6,845 nucleotides of DNA from JBAYVY01 sp041674345 (GCA_041674345.1 JBAYVY010000201.1:1-6845), one strand, 5' to 3'. Counted from the first letter of the stretch, positions 1 to 6,139 are shown. The notes: generated by a model not told the origin, from the sequence alone. A program made the numbers and translations.

Positions 1-34
1 CCCGACAGCACCGTCATTTAAGGAGCATTGGTCG

Positions 35-1018
35 ATGAAAGCCCCCATTCGTGTCGCCGTCACCGGAGCCGCCGGTCAGATTGGTTATTCGCTGTTGTTC
101 CGCATCGCCAGTGGGCAGATGTTCGGCCCGGAGCAGCCGGTCATTCTTCAGATGATCGAAATCCCCGTCGAAGCCGCGCTCAAAGCGCTCGACGGCGTGG
201 CGATGGAACTCGAAGACTGCGCCTTCCCGCTGCTCAAGGGCATGGTGCTCACGTCCGATCCGAAAGTCGGCTTCAAGGATGCGAACTGGTGTCTGCTGGT
301 CGGCGCCAAGCCTCGCGGCAAGGGCATGGAACGGGCCGACCTGCTGAAAGACAACGGCAAAATCTTCATCACCCAGGGCCAGATCATTGATGCCGTGGCG
401 GCGGACAACGCCCGCGTCGCGGTGGTGGGCAACCCGGCCAACACCAACACCATGATCGCCGCTTCGCAGGCCAAGCGTCTGCCCGCCGATCGTTTCACCG
501 CGATGGTCCGCCTCGATCAGAACCGCGCCGTCGCCCAACTGGCCAAGAAGGCCAACGTCGATGTCAAAGACATCAGCGACGTCTTCATCTTCGGCAACCA
601 CAGCCCGACGATGTTCCCGCAATTCGCCCACGCGAAAATCACCGGCCGGCCCGTCACCAATGTCATCGGCCATCACGACTGGCTGAAGACCACGTTCCTG
701 GAAACCGTCGGCAAGCGAGGGGCCGCCATCATCGCCGCGCGAGGCCTGTCCTCCGCCGCCTCCGCCGCCAACGCGCTGGTCGATCACGTTCACGACCTGA
801 TGACCCCCGGCAAAATTCACTCCGTCGCCGTGAAATCCAACGGCATGTACGGTTTCGACCCCGATGTGTGGGCCGGCCTGCCCGTCAAAACCACCACCCC
901 CGGCGGTTACGAAGTTCTCACCAACGTGCCGATGGACGCCTTCGCCAGGGAAAAACTCGCCGTCACCAACAAGGAACTGGTCGAAGAACGCGACACCGTG
1001 AAATCCATGCTCGGGTAA
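35..1018 (+). CDS. mdh: Malate dehydrogenase, NAD-dependent (cytosolic-type)
   Basis: This 327-aa protein should catalyse the reversible NAD-dependent oxidation of malate to oxaloacetate in the cytoplasm (TCA cycle). The Rossmann loop TGAAGQIGY lies at residues 10-18. E42, at the end of the second beta strand (LQMIEIP), is the acidic residue that favours NAD over NADP. The mobile-loop arginines are R94 and R100 (GAKPRGKGMER), and the NAD/substrate motif GNPANTN is at 132-138. The catalytic pair is D161 (RLDQNR, with R164) and H189 (GNHSPTM). The motif GKRGAAII near residue 226 and GLSSAASAANA at 237-247 are typical of the roughly 330-aa cytosolic-type MDH family rather than the LDH-like bacterial type. 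Length is normal and every key residue is present. An AAGGAG ribosome site at 20-25, nine bases before the ATG, supports the start. No promoter can be judged because only 34 bases precede the gene. Confidence 0.97.
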   Translation: MKAPIRVAVTGAAGQIGYSLLFRIASGQMFGPEQPVILQMIEIPVEAALKALDGVAMELEDCAFPLLKGMVLTSDPKVGFKDANWCLLVGAKPRGKGMERADLLKDNGKIFITQGQIIDAVAADNARVAVVGNPANTNTMIAASQAKRLPADRFTAMVRLDQNRAVAQLAKKANVDVKDISDVFIFGNHSPTMFPQFAHAKITGRPVTNVIGHHDWLKTTFLETVGKRGAAIIAARGLSSAASAANALVDHVHDLMTPGKIHSVAVKSNGMYGFDPDVWAGLPVKTTTPGGYEVLTNVPMDAFAREKLAVTNKELVEERDTVKSMLG

Positions 1019-1037
1019 AACCTCAAAGATGTTTTCA

Positions 1038-1184
1038 CCATAGAGGCACAGAGACACAGAGTATGAAAACAGAAAATCAGAAAAGCGAAACAGCGGAACA
1101 TGTCGCAGTTGAATCCGAATGTTGTGCTTTTCCGCTGTTTTGATGTTTTGCTTTTTCCTCCTCTGTGTCTCTGTGCCTCTGTGG
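1038..1184. repeat. Nested inverted repeat (MITE-like or hairpin element) downstream of mdh
   Basis: The outer arms at 1038-1061 and 1161-1184 are 24 bp and reverse-complementary with a single mismatch. They consist of short repeated units (AGAGGCACAGAGACACAGAG). A second, inner pair at 1088-1098 and 1130-1140 is an exact 11-bp match (AAACAGCGGAA), leaving a loop of about 31 bases. The element fills most of the 192-bp gap between mdh and the next gene. It carries no transposase. It resembles interspersed non-coding palindromes I associate with planctomycete genomes (recall, not checked). Transcribed, it could fold into a long stem and reduce read-through from mdh, but there is no U-tract directly after it, so it is not a classical intrinsic terminator. 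Confidence 0.85.
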
Positions 1185-1199
1185 TTCATTCCGGGGATC

Positions 1200-1204
1200 A
1201 GGAG
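1200..1204 (+). promoter_or_regulatory. Ribosome binding site fixing the start of the DUF6941-like gene
   Basis: AGGAG sits six bases before the ATG at 1211. It selects that start over the upstream in-frame ATG at 1100. The upstream start would translate the right arm of the inverted repeat into a spurious N-terminus containing LCLCASVV. Confidence 0.75.
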
Positions 1205-1210
1205 TTCGCC

Positions 1211-1621
1211 ATGCAGGTACAGGTAGCCGTTTTGTGTGATGCCGCGACCGATTCGATGGGCAAGCTCAACATCCTCGGCGCGTTCGACGCGCTGATGGCC
1301 CGCGAGTTCCCCATCGTTCACCCCATGTGCGCCGTCGCCGTGCGGCTCATGTTTGAACGCCACGAGGAGGGCACGCGCAAACTCGAAATCCGCTTCGTCG
1401 ATGACGACGGCCAGGAAATCATCGACCGCATCGAAGGCCAGCTCTCCACCCAAATCCCCCCCAACCGCCCCTTTGTCAGCCAGAACATGGTGCTGAATCT
1501 TCAACGCATCGAGTTCAAGAAGCCCGGCCGCTACGAAGTCGATATCTTCATCGACGGCACCCTCGCCGTCGCCATCCCGCTCAGCGTGCTGGACCCCGGC
1601 CAGATGCGATTGAACGGGTGA
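1211..1621 (+). CDS. Conserved protein of unknown function, DUF6941-like
   Basis: This 136-aa soluble protein begins MQVQVAVLCDAATDSMGKLN and continues with a segment on 'ILGAFDAL', an immunoglobulin-like pattern of alternating strands, and a C-terminal PGRYEVDIFIDG motif (about residues 101-112). The opening VLCD.A....GKLNILG.FD and the ending GRYEV.I..DG..V..IPL.V match, from memory, a widespread family of short bacterial proteins called DUF6941. The function is unknown and I do not propose one. There is no signal peptide, no membrane segment and no cysteine cluster. It lies 192 bp downstream of mdh on the same strand but is separated by a palindromic element, so co-transcription is uncertain. 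Its 3' end converges on gatA. The start at 1211 is set by AGGAG; a longer reading frame from 1100 is rejected. Coding identity is firm and the family name moderately so. Confidence 0.85.
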   Translation: MQVQVAVLCDAATDSMGKLNILGAFDALMAREFPIVHPMCAVAVRLMFERHEEGTRKLEIRFVDDDGQEIIDRIEGQLSTQIPPNRPFVSQNMVLNLQRIEFKKPGRYEVDIFIDGTLAVAIPLSVLDPGQMRLNG

Positions 1622-1638
1622 ATGGATTTCTGATGTCG

Positions 1639-1702
1639 GATTTCTGATTTCTGATTTGAAGACGCGGCGCAAATGCTGTCTTGAAATCAGAAATCAGAAA
1701 TC
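1639..1702. repeat. Inverted repeat between convergent genes, candidate bidirectional terminator
   Basis: Two arms, 1639-1657 and 1684-1702, are perfect 19-bp reverse complements built from the unit GATTTCT. They enclose a 26-base loop. Further weaker units extend outward on both sides (GGATTTCTGA at 1624-1633 and AAATCAG at 1705-1711). The element lies exactly in the gap between the stop of the DUF6941-like gene (1621) and the stop of gatA (1719), which converge here. A hairpin in this place could block transcription from both directions, but the stem is AT-rich and lacks a classical GC stem plus U-tract, so that role is inference. Confidence 0.8.
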
Positions 1703-1718
1703 ACAAATCAGCAATTCC

Positions 1719-3197
1719 TCACATTCCCGGCCGCGCCATCGCGTAAACCATTGCCGTTTCCCGCTCGAACATCCGCGCGATTCGCATGAGTTTGTGTTCG
1801 CTGAAATCGGGACCGAGGAATTGCAATCCGACCGGCAGCTTCTTCCCGTCCACTTCCGTCAGACCCGCCGGAATCGAAATCCCCGCGTTGCCCGCCAGGT
1901 TGCAGTTCACCGTGTAAATGTCGTTGAGGTACATGCTGATCGGGTCGGCGGTTTTTTCGCCGAACTTGAACGCCGGGCCGGTGGTCGTCGGACAGATGAT
2001 CGCATCGACTGTCTCGAACGCCTGATCGAAGTCGCGTTTAATCAGCCGCCGCACCTTCAAAGCCCGCAGGTAATACGCATCGTAATATCCGCTCGACAGC
2101 GCGTACGTGCCCAGCATGATTCGCCGCTGCACTTCCGGGCCGAACCCCTCCGCCCGTGACGCGGCGTACAAATCCATCAGGTCGTCCGCCTGTTGGGCGC
2201 GATGCCCGTAATGAATCCCGTCGTATCGCGCCAGGTTGCTCGATGCTTCCGCGGTGGCCACCAGGTAATACGTCGGTATGCCGTATTCCGTGTGGGGCAG
2301 ATCGACTTCGATGATCTCCGCGCCCAGCTTGCGGTAAATCGCCGTCGCTTCGTCCATCATTTTCGCCACCGACGCATCGTTGCCCTCGCCCATGTATTGT
2401 TTGGCCACGCCCAATCGCAGTTTGGCGGGCGGGGTATCCAGAGCCGACAGATAGTCGGGCAGCGGTCCCGATGTCTCGGCGTCCGCGCTGGTCGAGTCAC
2501 GTTCATCGTGACCGGCGATCACGTTCATCAGCAATGCCGTGTCCGCCACGATGCGAGTGAACGGGCCGATCTGATCCAGCGACGATGCGAACGCGACCAG
2601 TCCATATCGGCTGACCAGCCCGTAAGTGGGTTTCAAGCCGACCAGTCCGCACAATGACGCGGGTTGACGGATCGACCCGCCGGTGTCCGATCCGAACGAC
2701 GCCGCGCACAAGTCCGCCGCCAGCGCCGCCGCCGATCCGCCGGATGATCCGCCGGGCACTCTCGACGTGTCCCACGGATTGCGCGTCGGGCCGAAGGCGC
2801 TGTTCTCGGTGCTGGAACCCATGGCGAACTCATCGAGGTTGGTTTTGCCGAGTATCACCGCCCCCGCCGCGATGAGCCGCTCGACCAACGTTGCGTTGTA
2901 TGGCGCTTTGAAATTCGCCAGCATCTTCGACGAACAGGTCGTATGCCCCCAGTCGGTACACATGTTGTCCTTCAGCGCGATGGGCACCCCGGCCAGCGGT
3001 TTGCCCGCGAATCCCCCCGTATCCACCGCTTCCGCTTGCTTCAACGCCTTCTCCCGATACGTCTCATTGAAGCAGTGCAGCGCCCCGTCGAGTTTGTCGA
3101 TCCGGTCAAAATAAGCGTGCGTCACCTCGACCGAAGAAACCTTCTTCGCCGCGATCGCGTCACGCAGTTCAATCAATGTCGTCGTTGTAATATCCAT
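1719..3197 (-). CDS. gatA: Aspartyl/glutamyl-tRNA(Asn/Gln) amidotransferase subunit A
   Basis: GatA is the glutaminase subunit of the GatCAB complex. It releases ammonia from glutamine, which GatB then uses to convert Glu-tRNA(Gln) or Asp-tRNA(Asn) to Gln-tRNA(Gln) or Asn-tRNA(Asn). The 492-aa length is normal for the family. The amidase-signature triad is complete: K76 (VPIALKDN), the cis-serine S151 (PGGSSGGSAAA at 148-158) and S175 (DTGGSIRQPAS). The conserved GLKPTYG.VSRYGL (187-200) and SSLDQIGP (205-212) segments follow. Near the C-terminus, GNAGISIPAG and LPVGLQFLGP are also intact. The gene starts 49 bases after gatC ends, on the same strand, so the two are probably co-transcribed. 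The ribosome site before the ATG is weak (GGATG). No gatB follows; gatA instead ends against a convergent gene. Confidence 0.97.
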   Translation of the reverse strand: MDITTTTLIELRDAIAAKKVSSVEVTHAYFDRIDKLDGALHCFNETYREKALKQAEAVDTGGFAGKPLAGVPIALKDNMCTDWGHTTCSSKMLANFKAPYNATLVERLIAAGAVILGKTNLDEFAMGSSTENSAFGPTRNPWDTSRVPGGSSGGSAAALAADLCAASFGSDTGGSIRQPASLCGLVGLKPTYGLVSRYGLVAFASSLDQIGPFTRIVADTALLMNVIAGHDERDSTSADAETSGPLPDYLSALDTPPAKLRLGVAKQYMGEGNDASVAKMMDEATAIYRKLGAEIIEVDLPHTEYGIPTYYLVATAEASSNLARYDGIHYGHRAQQADDLMDLYAASRAEGFGPEVQRRIMLGTYALSSGYYDAYYLRALKVRRLIKRDFDQAFETVDAIICPTTTGPAFKFGEKTADPISMYLNDIYTVNCNLAGNAGISIPAGLTEVDGKKLPVGLQFLGPDFSEHKLMRIARMFERETAMVYAMARPGM

Positions 3198-3246
3198 GCG
3201 TCATCCAGCCGCTTGCGGCTTCGCGATCACCCGTTCGCCCAACAAC

Positions 3247-3558
3247 TCACGCTCCGCTGCTTTCGCCCAGTACCTTCGGCACCTTGAAAAACGATTCGTC
3301 CGCGTCCGGCGCGTTCGCCAAGGCCGCGCTCCGCGACAGGCCCGGATGCTCCACATCCTCCCGCAGTTTGTTCGTCATCGCCGTCGGATGCGCCATCGGC
3401 TCCACGCCCTCGACGTTCAGCTCATTCAGCTTGCCGATGTACCCCAGCACGTTCGACAACTGCTCGGCGAAAAAATGCACCCGCCGGTCATCCATCTTCA
3501 ACCGGCTCAGCTTCGCCACATGCCGCACCTGCGCATCGGTCAATCGTTCACTCATCAT
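3247..3558 (-). CDS. gatC: Aspartyl/glutamyl-tRNA(Asn/Gln) amidotransferase subunit C
   Basis: GatC is a small subunit that wraps around GatA and stabilises the GatCAB amidotransferase. This 103-aa protein has the usual pattern: an N-terminal helix with VRHVAKLSRLKM (residues 11-22), a second helix around EQLSNVLGYIGKLNELN, the central VEGVEPMAHP motif, then LREDV and the SAALANAPD...FFKVPKVL ending (about residues 78-97). Length is normal. Two adjacent ATG codons begin the frame at 3558 and 3555. A GAGGG ribosome site at 3567-3563 lies four bases from the first and seven from the second, so translation may start at the second, giving 102 aa. The gene is directly upstream of gatA. Confidence 0.95.
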   Translation of the reverse strand: MMSERLTDAQVRHVAKLSRLKMDDRRVHFFAEQLSNVLGYIGKLNELNVEGVEPMAHPTAMTNKLREDVEHPGLSRSAALANAPDADESFFKVPKVLGESSGA

Positions 3559-3586
3559 AAGACCCTCAAAAAGTGTTCATAACCTA

Positions 3587-3620
3587 CCCGAACCCCCGAA
3601 AGGAAGAAACCCCCGCCCCC
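3587..3620 (-). promoter_or_regulatory. G-tract cluster in the gatC leader, possible G-quadruplex
   Basis: On the gatC-coding strand four guanine runs occur in order: five G (3620-3616), five G (3614-3610), five G (3597-3593) and three G (3589-3587). The loops are 1, 12 and 3 bases. This could fold as a G-quadruplex in the DNA or in the gatC mRNA leader, 29-62 bases before the ATG. The long middle loop makes it a weak candidate. The same region can pair instead as a hairpin (3613-3620 with 3649-3656). Confidence 0.3.
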
Positions 3621-3656
3621 ATCCCCGGACGGGTCTGCCCAATTTTTCGGGGGCGG
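3613..3656. other. GC-rich hairpin upstream of gatC
   Basis: The 8-bp arms CCGCCCCC (3613-3620) and GGGGGCGG (3649-3656) are exact reverse complements around a 28-base loop. On the minus strand this lies between the transporter gene and gatC. It could be a terminator-like or leader structure. There is no U-tract on the gatC side, so its role is open. Confidence 0.4.
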
Positions 3657-3661
3657 CAGGA

Positions 3662-3790
3662 AATGACGAATGACGAAACTCGAATGACGAATCAAATTCC
3701 AAAATTCAATGTTCAAAGAAACCCGCGCGTTCGGTTTGGAGTTTGAAATTTGGGGTTTCATTCGTCATTCGAGTTTCGTCATTCGTCATT
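3662..3790. repeat. 129-bp inverted repeat with 31-bp perfect arms
   Basis: The arm at 3662-3692 is the exact reverse complement of 3760-3790 over 31 bp. Each arm is built from the internal unit GAATGACGAA, partly duplicated. The interior contains weaker self-complementary AT-rich tracts (around 3693-3708 and 3740-3755), so the whole element could form one long imperfect hairpin. It has no coding capacity of its own. It lies between the cation transporter and gatC on the minus strand, and its right arm covers the transporter's stop codon. It has the look of a dispersed non-autonomous palindromic element; copies elsewhere in the genome would be expected but cannot be seen here. Confidence 0.9.
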
Positions 3791-4706
3791 CAAGCTTTTC
3801 CCCCGGCTCGATGTGCGCCGTTGCGTTCGCCTTGCCCAGTTTTTGTTCGATGCGATATTCAATTTCGCTCGCCGCCGCATGGGCGTCGCGCACGCTCATC
3901 TCCGGCGAAAAGCGCAGGTGCATATCGACCCAGTGATACGCGCCCTGATGCCGGAGCCGGACCTTTTCGTAGCTCATAATGCGACCGATTCGTACCTCAT
4001 CGTCGAGTATCGCCTTGATCGCCGCGTCATCGGTTTCGTCGATGCGGTCGAGCAGGCCGTTGACCGCCTTGCGGATCAGACCGACGCCGACCCACACGAC
4101 CCAGACGCACAGCACCATCGCCGCGGCACTGTCGATCCACTGCCGGCCGGTCATGCGCACCAACAAGAGCGCCATCGCCACGCCCACGGTTGAAATCGCA
4201 TCGGTCGCCAAGTGCAATCCGCCGGCGGTCAGCGTGTCGCTGTCGCACCGCTTGCCGCTGCGATACACATAAATAGCCAGCGCGATGAGCAGGGCGGCGA
4301 TCACGAGCAGCGCGATCAATCCCGCGTCGATGCGTTGCACGTGAGAGCCGATGATCCATCGCCGCGCCGCTTCGACGCCGATCCCCAGCCCCGCGATGCT
4401 CACCAGCGTTCCCTCGAAACTCGCCGCGACGAATTCGATTTTGCCGTGTCCGTAGGGGTGGTCTTCGTCCGGCGGTCGGGCGGCATACCAGGTGCTGAAC
4501 ACCGCCATGATCGCCGCCGCGATATTCACCAATGATTCGAGCGCATCGCCCAGCACCGCCGCCGAGCCGGTCAGCCAATACACGCCGAGTTTCACCACCA
4601 ATAACACGATTCCCGCAACCAGCGTGACCTTCGCCACCTTGACCGCCTTACTTCCGGGGGCCGCTTGCGGCTTAGCGGTCGTCAGATTCTCCGCATTCGC
4701 ATTCAT
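3786..4706 (-). CDS. Cation diffusion facilitator (CDF) family metal transporter
   Basis: This 306-aa inner-membrane protein should export divalent metal ions by proton antiport. It has six predicted membrane segments (about residues 24-48, 50-76, 97-118, 128-148, 158-185 and 190-214) and a cytoplasmic C-terminal domain from about 218. The family motif HPYGHGK (83-89) follows segment 2. The segment-5 metal site is H165xxxD169 (LHLATD). In segment 2 the usual Asp/His-xxx-Asp site reads E57-S-L-V-N61, preceded by D54. The C-terminal domain keeps the zinc-type histidines H263 (VDMHLRF), H276 (RDAHAAASEIE) and H298 (TAHIEP). Substrate is not certain; zinc, iron, cobalt or manganese are all possible. 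ATG at 4706 is chosen; a GTG nine bases upstream (4715) is an alternative and neither has a good ribosome site. It lies 78 bases downstream of the serpin gene, on the same strand. Confidence 0.92.
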   Translation of the reverse strand: MNANAENLTTAKPQAAPGSKAVKVAKVTLVAGIVLLVVKLGVYWLTGSAAVLGDALESLVNIAAAIMAVFSTWYAARPPDEDHPYGHGKIEFVAASFEGTLVSIAGLGIGVEAARRWIIGSHVQRIDAGLIALLVIAALLIALAIYVYRSGKRCDSDTLTAGGLHLATDAISTVGVAMALLLVRMTGRQWIDSAAAMVLCVWVVWVGVGLIRKAVNGLLDRIDETDDAAIKAILDDEVRIGRIMSYEKVRLRHQGAYHWVDMHLRFSPEMSVRDAHAAASEIEYRIEQKLGKANATAHIEPGEKLE

Positions 4707-4744
4707 CTCCCGCACGATACCCGCCCCCGTCCGCGCAACTCAAC

Positions 4745-4754
4745 CGCACGTGCG
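4745..4754. other. Perfect 10-bp palindrome upstream of the CDF gene
   Basis: CGCACGTGCG is a perfect palindrome in the 78-bp gap between the serpin stop and the transporter start, about 40 bases before the ATG. It could be an operator half-site pair or simply a GC-rich coincidence. No clear sigma-70 promoter is visible beside it. Confidence 0.2.
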
Positions 4755-4784
4755 CCCCGCAACCATATTTTCGCAATGCCGAAA

Positions 4785-6092
4785 TTATTTTACTTCCGGG
4801 GGCCGCGGGTCCGTCACCCGCCCCACGAACAACACCGTTCCCGTCGGCTCGTGGCGTATCACAAACACGAACGGCTGGTCCACCCGAAACTCAATCGGCT
4901 TGTCCGTCGGCATACATCCCGGGTACAGCCGTTCTACCGCCGCCGCCGCCTCGGTACCTTTTTCGTTGACGTCGATGAACGTCTTGTGAACCACCAACGC
5001 AACGCACATATTTCGGGTTCCGTCGATCCCCGAAAAATCCGCCTTGCCCGGATCGAACGCATCGACCATCCCTAATTTCTGCAACGGCGGAACCATGTCG
5101 TAATTTGCCTCAAATTTGAAACGCGGCACCGAAAGTTCCACCTCCCTGCTCCGCGACGAACCGTGGTCGAGGAGTTGTTTCATCGCACCATTGGCGAGTA
5201 ATCGTTCAACATCCGTCAACGATTTTCCGTTAACTGGCAGCACGATCATCATGGAAACCCCGCCTCCCGCATATGGCAATTCCACCGCACGCATCCCCTC
5301 ATATTCAAAATATTGCGTGAATCGTTTATCTCGCATCGTCGGAACACTGATTTTTTCCCCGTTGCCCAACGTGAATGGCTTGTCCGTGGTCATCCGCACG
5401 TCAAACGGTTCCGCCCACTTCGCCTTGAAATACACCGCGTTGGTTAGCACCATCGCCGTAGCCATATCCACCGTACCCGGCGCGAGCAAGTCCTTGATCT
5501 TGTCATTCGTCTGTTGCTCGACCCACCCATTGATCTTGATCGTTTTGCGGGCCGCTTCGGTGTCTTTCGCAAAATCCACTTCATGCAAGCCGGAACCGAA
5601 CAATGCCGTCACCTTGTCCAGGTAATCCTTGCGAAACGGATATCCCCGCTGCGCCCATATCGCGTTGACGGAATTGAGCGTGAACCCCCGGAAGTTTTTG
5701 TCGGTCGCCTTGTCGTGTTTCGCCGCGATGCCCGCCATGTTCGGTGTGCCGTGCAACAACGCCGGGTAGGCATCGATCAGAAACGGGCCGATCAACATTT
5801 CACTTTGCGTAATGTTTGTTCCACTCACTTGTATCGCATCAGCGATCTGCTTGGCCGTCTGATCCTTCGCCCCCAGGTAAGTCATCGCCAGTGCCGCGTG
5901 CAGCGAGTGCGGCGAAATCAGTACGTTGCCGTCCTTCGCCGCGACCTGTTGATACAGCGACCAGCCGAACTGGTTGGAACAGTCCGCCAGCAAGTGAGCT
6001 TTCGTTGTCTCATCGCCCCACGCCACGCCCCCGGCTCCGCACATCCCCAGCACCATCGCCCCGATCATCGCCGCCTTGATGTTGTTGCCCAC
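4785..6092 (-). CDS. Secreted serpin-family serine (or cysteine) protease inhibitor
   Basis: Serpins trap target proteases by a suicide mechanism in which the cleaved reactive loop inserts into beta sheet A. This 435-aa precursor has a signal peptide (K6, a hydrophobic stretch to about residue 25, likely cut after AWG26), so it acts in the periplasm or outside the cell. The serpin fold then runs to the end. Visible motifs are NVLISPHSLHAALAM (56-70), TNAVYFKAKWAEPF (217-230), ELSVPRFKFE (319-328) and the closing signature around DQPFVFVI...GTVLFVGRV (405-426). The hinge E377-K-G379-T-E-A-A-A-A385 fits inhibitory serpins. Counting 14 residues from G379 (P15) puts C393 at P1 and M394 at P1'. 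The loop is one residue longer than in alpha-1-antitrypsin. The start is a GTG at 6092 with AAAGGAG upstream; a longer frame to 6302 would translate repeat DNA. Target protease is unknown. Confidence 0.93.
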   Translation of the reverse strand: MGNNIKAAMIGAMVLGMCGAGGVAWGDETTKAHLLADCSNQFGWSLYQQVAAKDGNVLISPHSLHAALAMTYLGAKDQTAKQIADAIQVSGTNITQSEMLIGPFLIDAYPALLHGTPNMAGIAAKHDKATDKNFRGFTLNSVNAIWAQRGYPFRKDYLDKVTALFGSGLHEVDFAKDTEAARKTIKINGWVEQQTNDKIKDLLAPGTVDMATAMVLTNAVYFKAKWAEPFDVRMTTDKPFTLGNGEKISVPTMRDKRFTQYFEYEGMRAVELPYAGGGVSMMIVLPVNGKSLTDVERLLANGAMKQLLDHGSSRSREVELSVPRFKFEANYDMVPPLQKLGMVDAFDPGKADFSGIDGTRNMCVALVVHKTFIDVNEKGTEAAAAVERLYPGCMPTDKPIEFRVDQPFVFVIRHEPTGTVLFVGRVTDPRPPEVK

Positions 6093-6097
6093 GGTGG

Positions 6098-6105
6098 ACT
6101 CCTTT
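6098..6105 (-). promoter_or_regulatory. Ribosome binding site of the serpin gene
   Basis: On the minus strand AAAGGAGT is followed, after a five-base gap, by GTG at 6092. The strong match and spacing decide for this GTG start. The signal peptide beginning directly after it agrees. Confidence 0.8.
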
Positions 6106-6114
6106 GCATGGTTG

Positions 6115-6139
6115 GACGCGCCGCATGGCCGGATGTTCC
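6115..6139 (-). promoter_or_regulatory. Possible ECF-sigma-type promoter of the serpin gene
   Basis: On the minus strand GGAAC (6139-6135) and CGTC (6118-6115) are separated by 16 bases. This matches the general form of promoters read by extracytoplasmic-function sigma factors. Transcription would begin near 6108, just ahead of the ribosome site. The octamer GTGGGAAC containing the -35 part is repeated 17 bases further upstream (6159-6152). The evidence is pattern only. Confidence 0.3.

Noticed and set aside
1100..1210. N-terminal extension of the DUF6941-like protein from the ATG at 1100
   Set aside because: The extra residues translate the inverted-repeat arm (LCLCASVV), and the ATG at 1211 has a well-spaced AGGAG.
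14..1672. 552-codon open frame on the minus strand, antisense to mdh and the DUF6941-like gene
   Set aside because: It mirrors two well-supported genes, shows no family pattern and runs through the repeat at 1038-1184. High third-position GC on the sense strand readily produces long antisense frames.
3662..3790. CRISPR-like array from the repeated GAATGACGAA units
   Set aside because: The units are adjacent or inverted, with no regular spacers and no cas genes. The arrangement is a palindrome, not an array.
6024..6050. Lipoprotein signal in the serpin around Cys18
   Set aside because: The residues before the cysteine are L-G-M. Methionine at -1 does not fit a lipobox, and AWG-D downstream fits ordinary signal peptidase.
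4785..6092. Serpin, CDF transporter and gatCA as one functional system
   Set aside because: They share a strand, but the 227-bp gap with a large palindrome separates gatCA, and no biochemical link between protease inhibition and metal export is indicated by the sequence.
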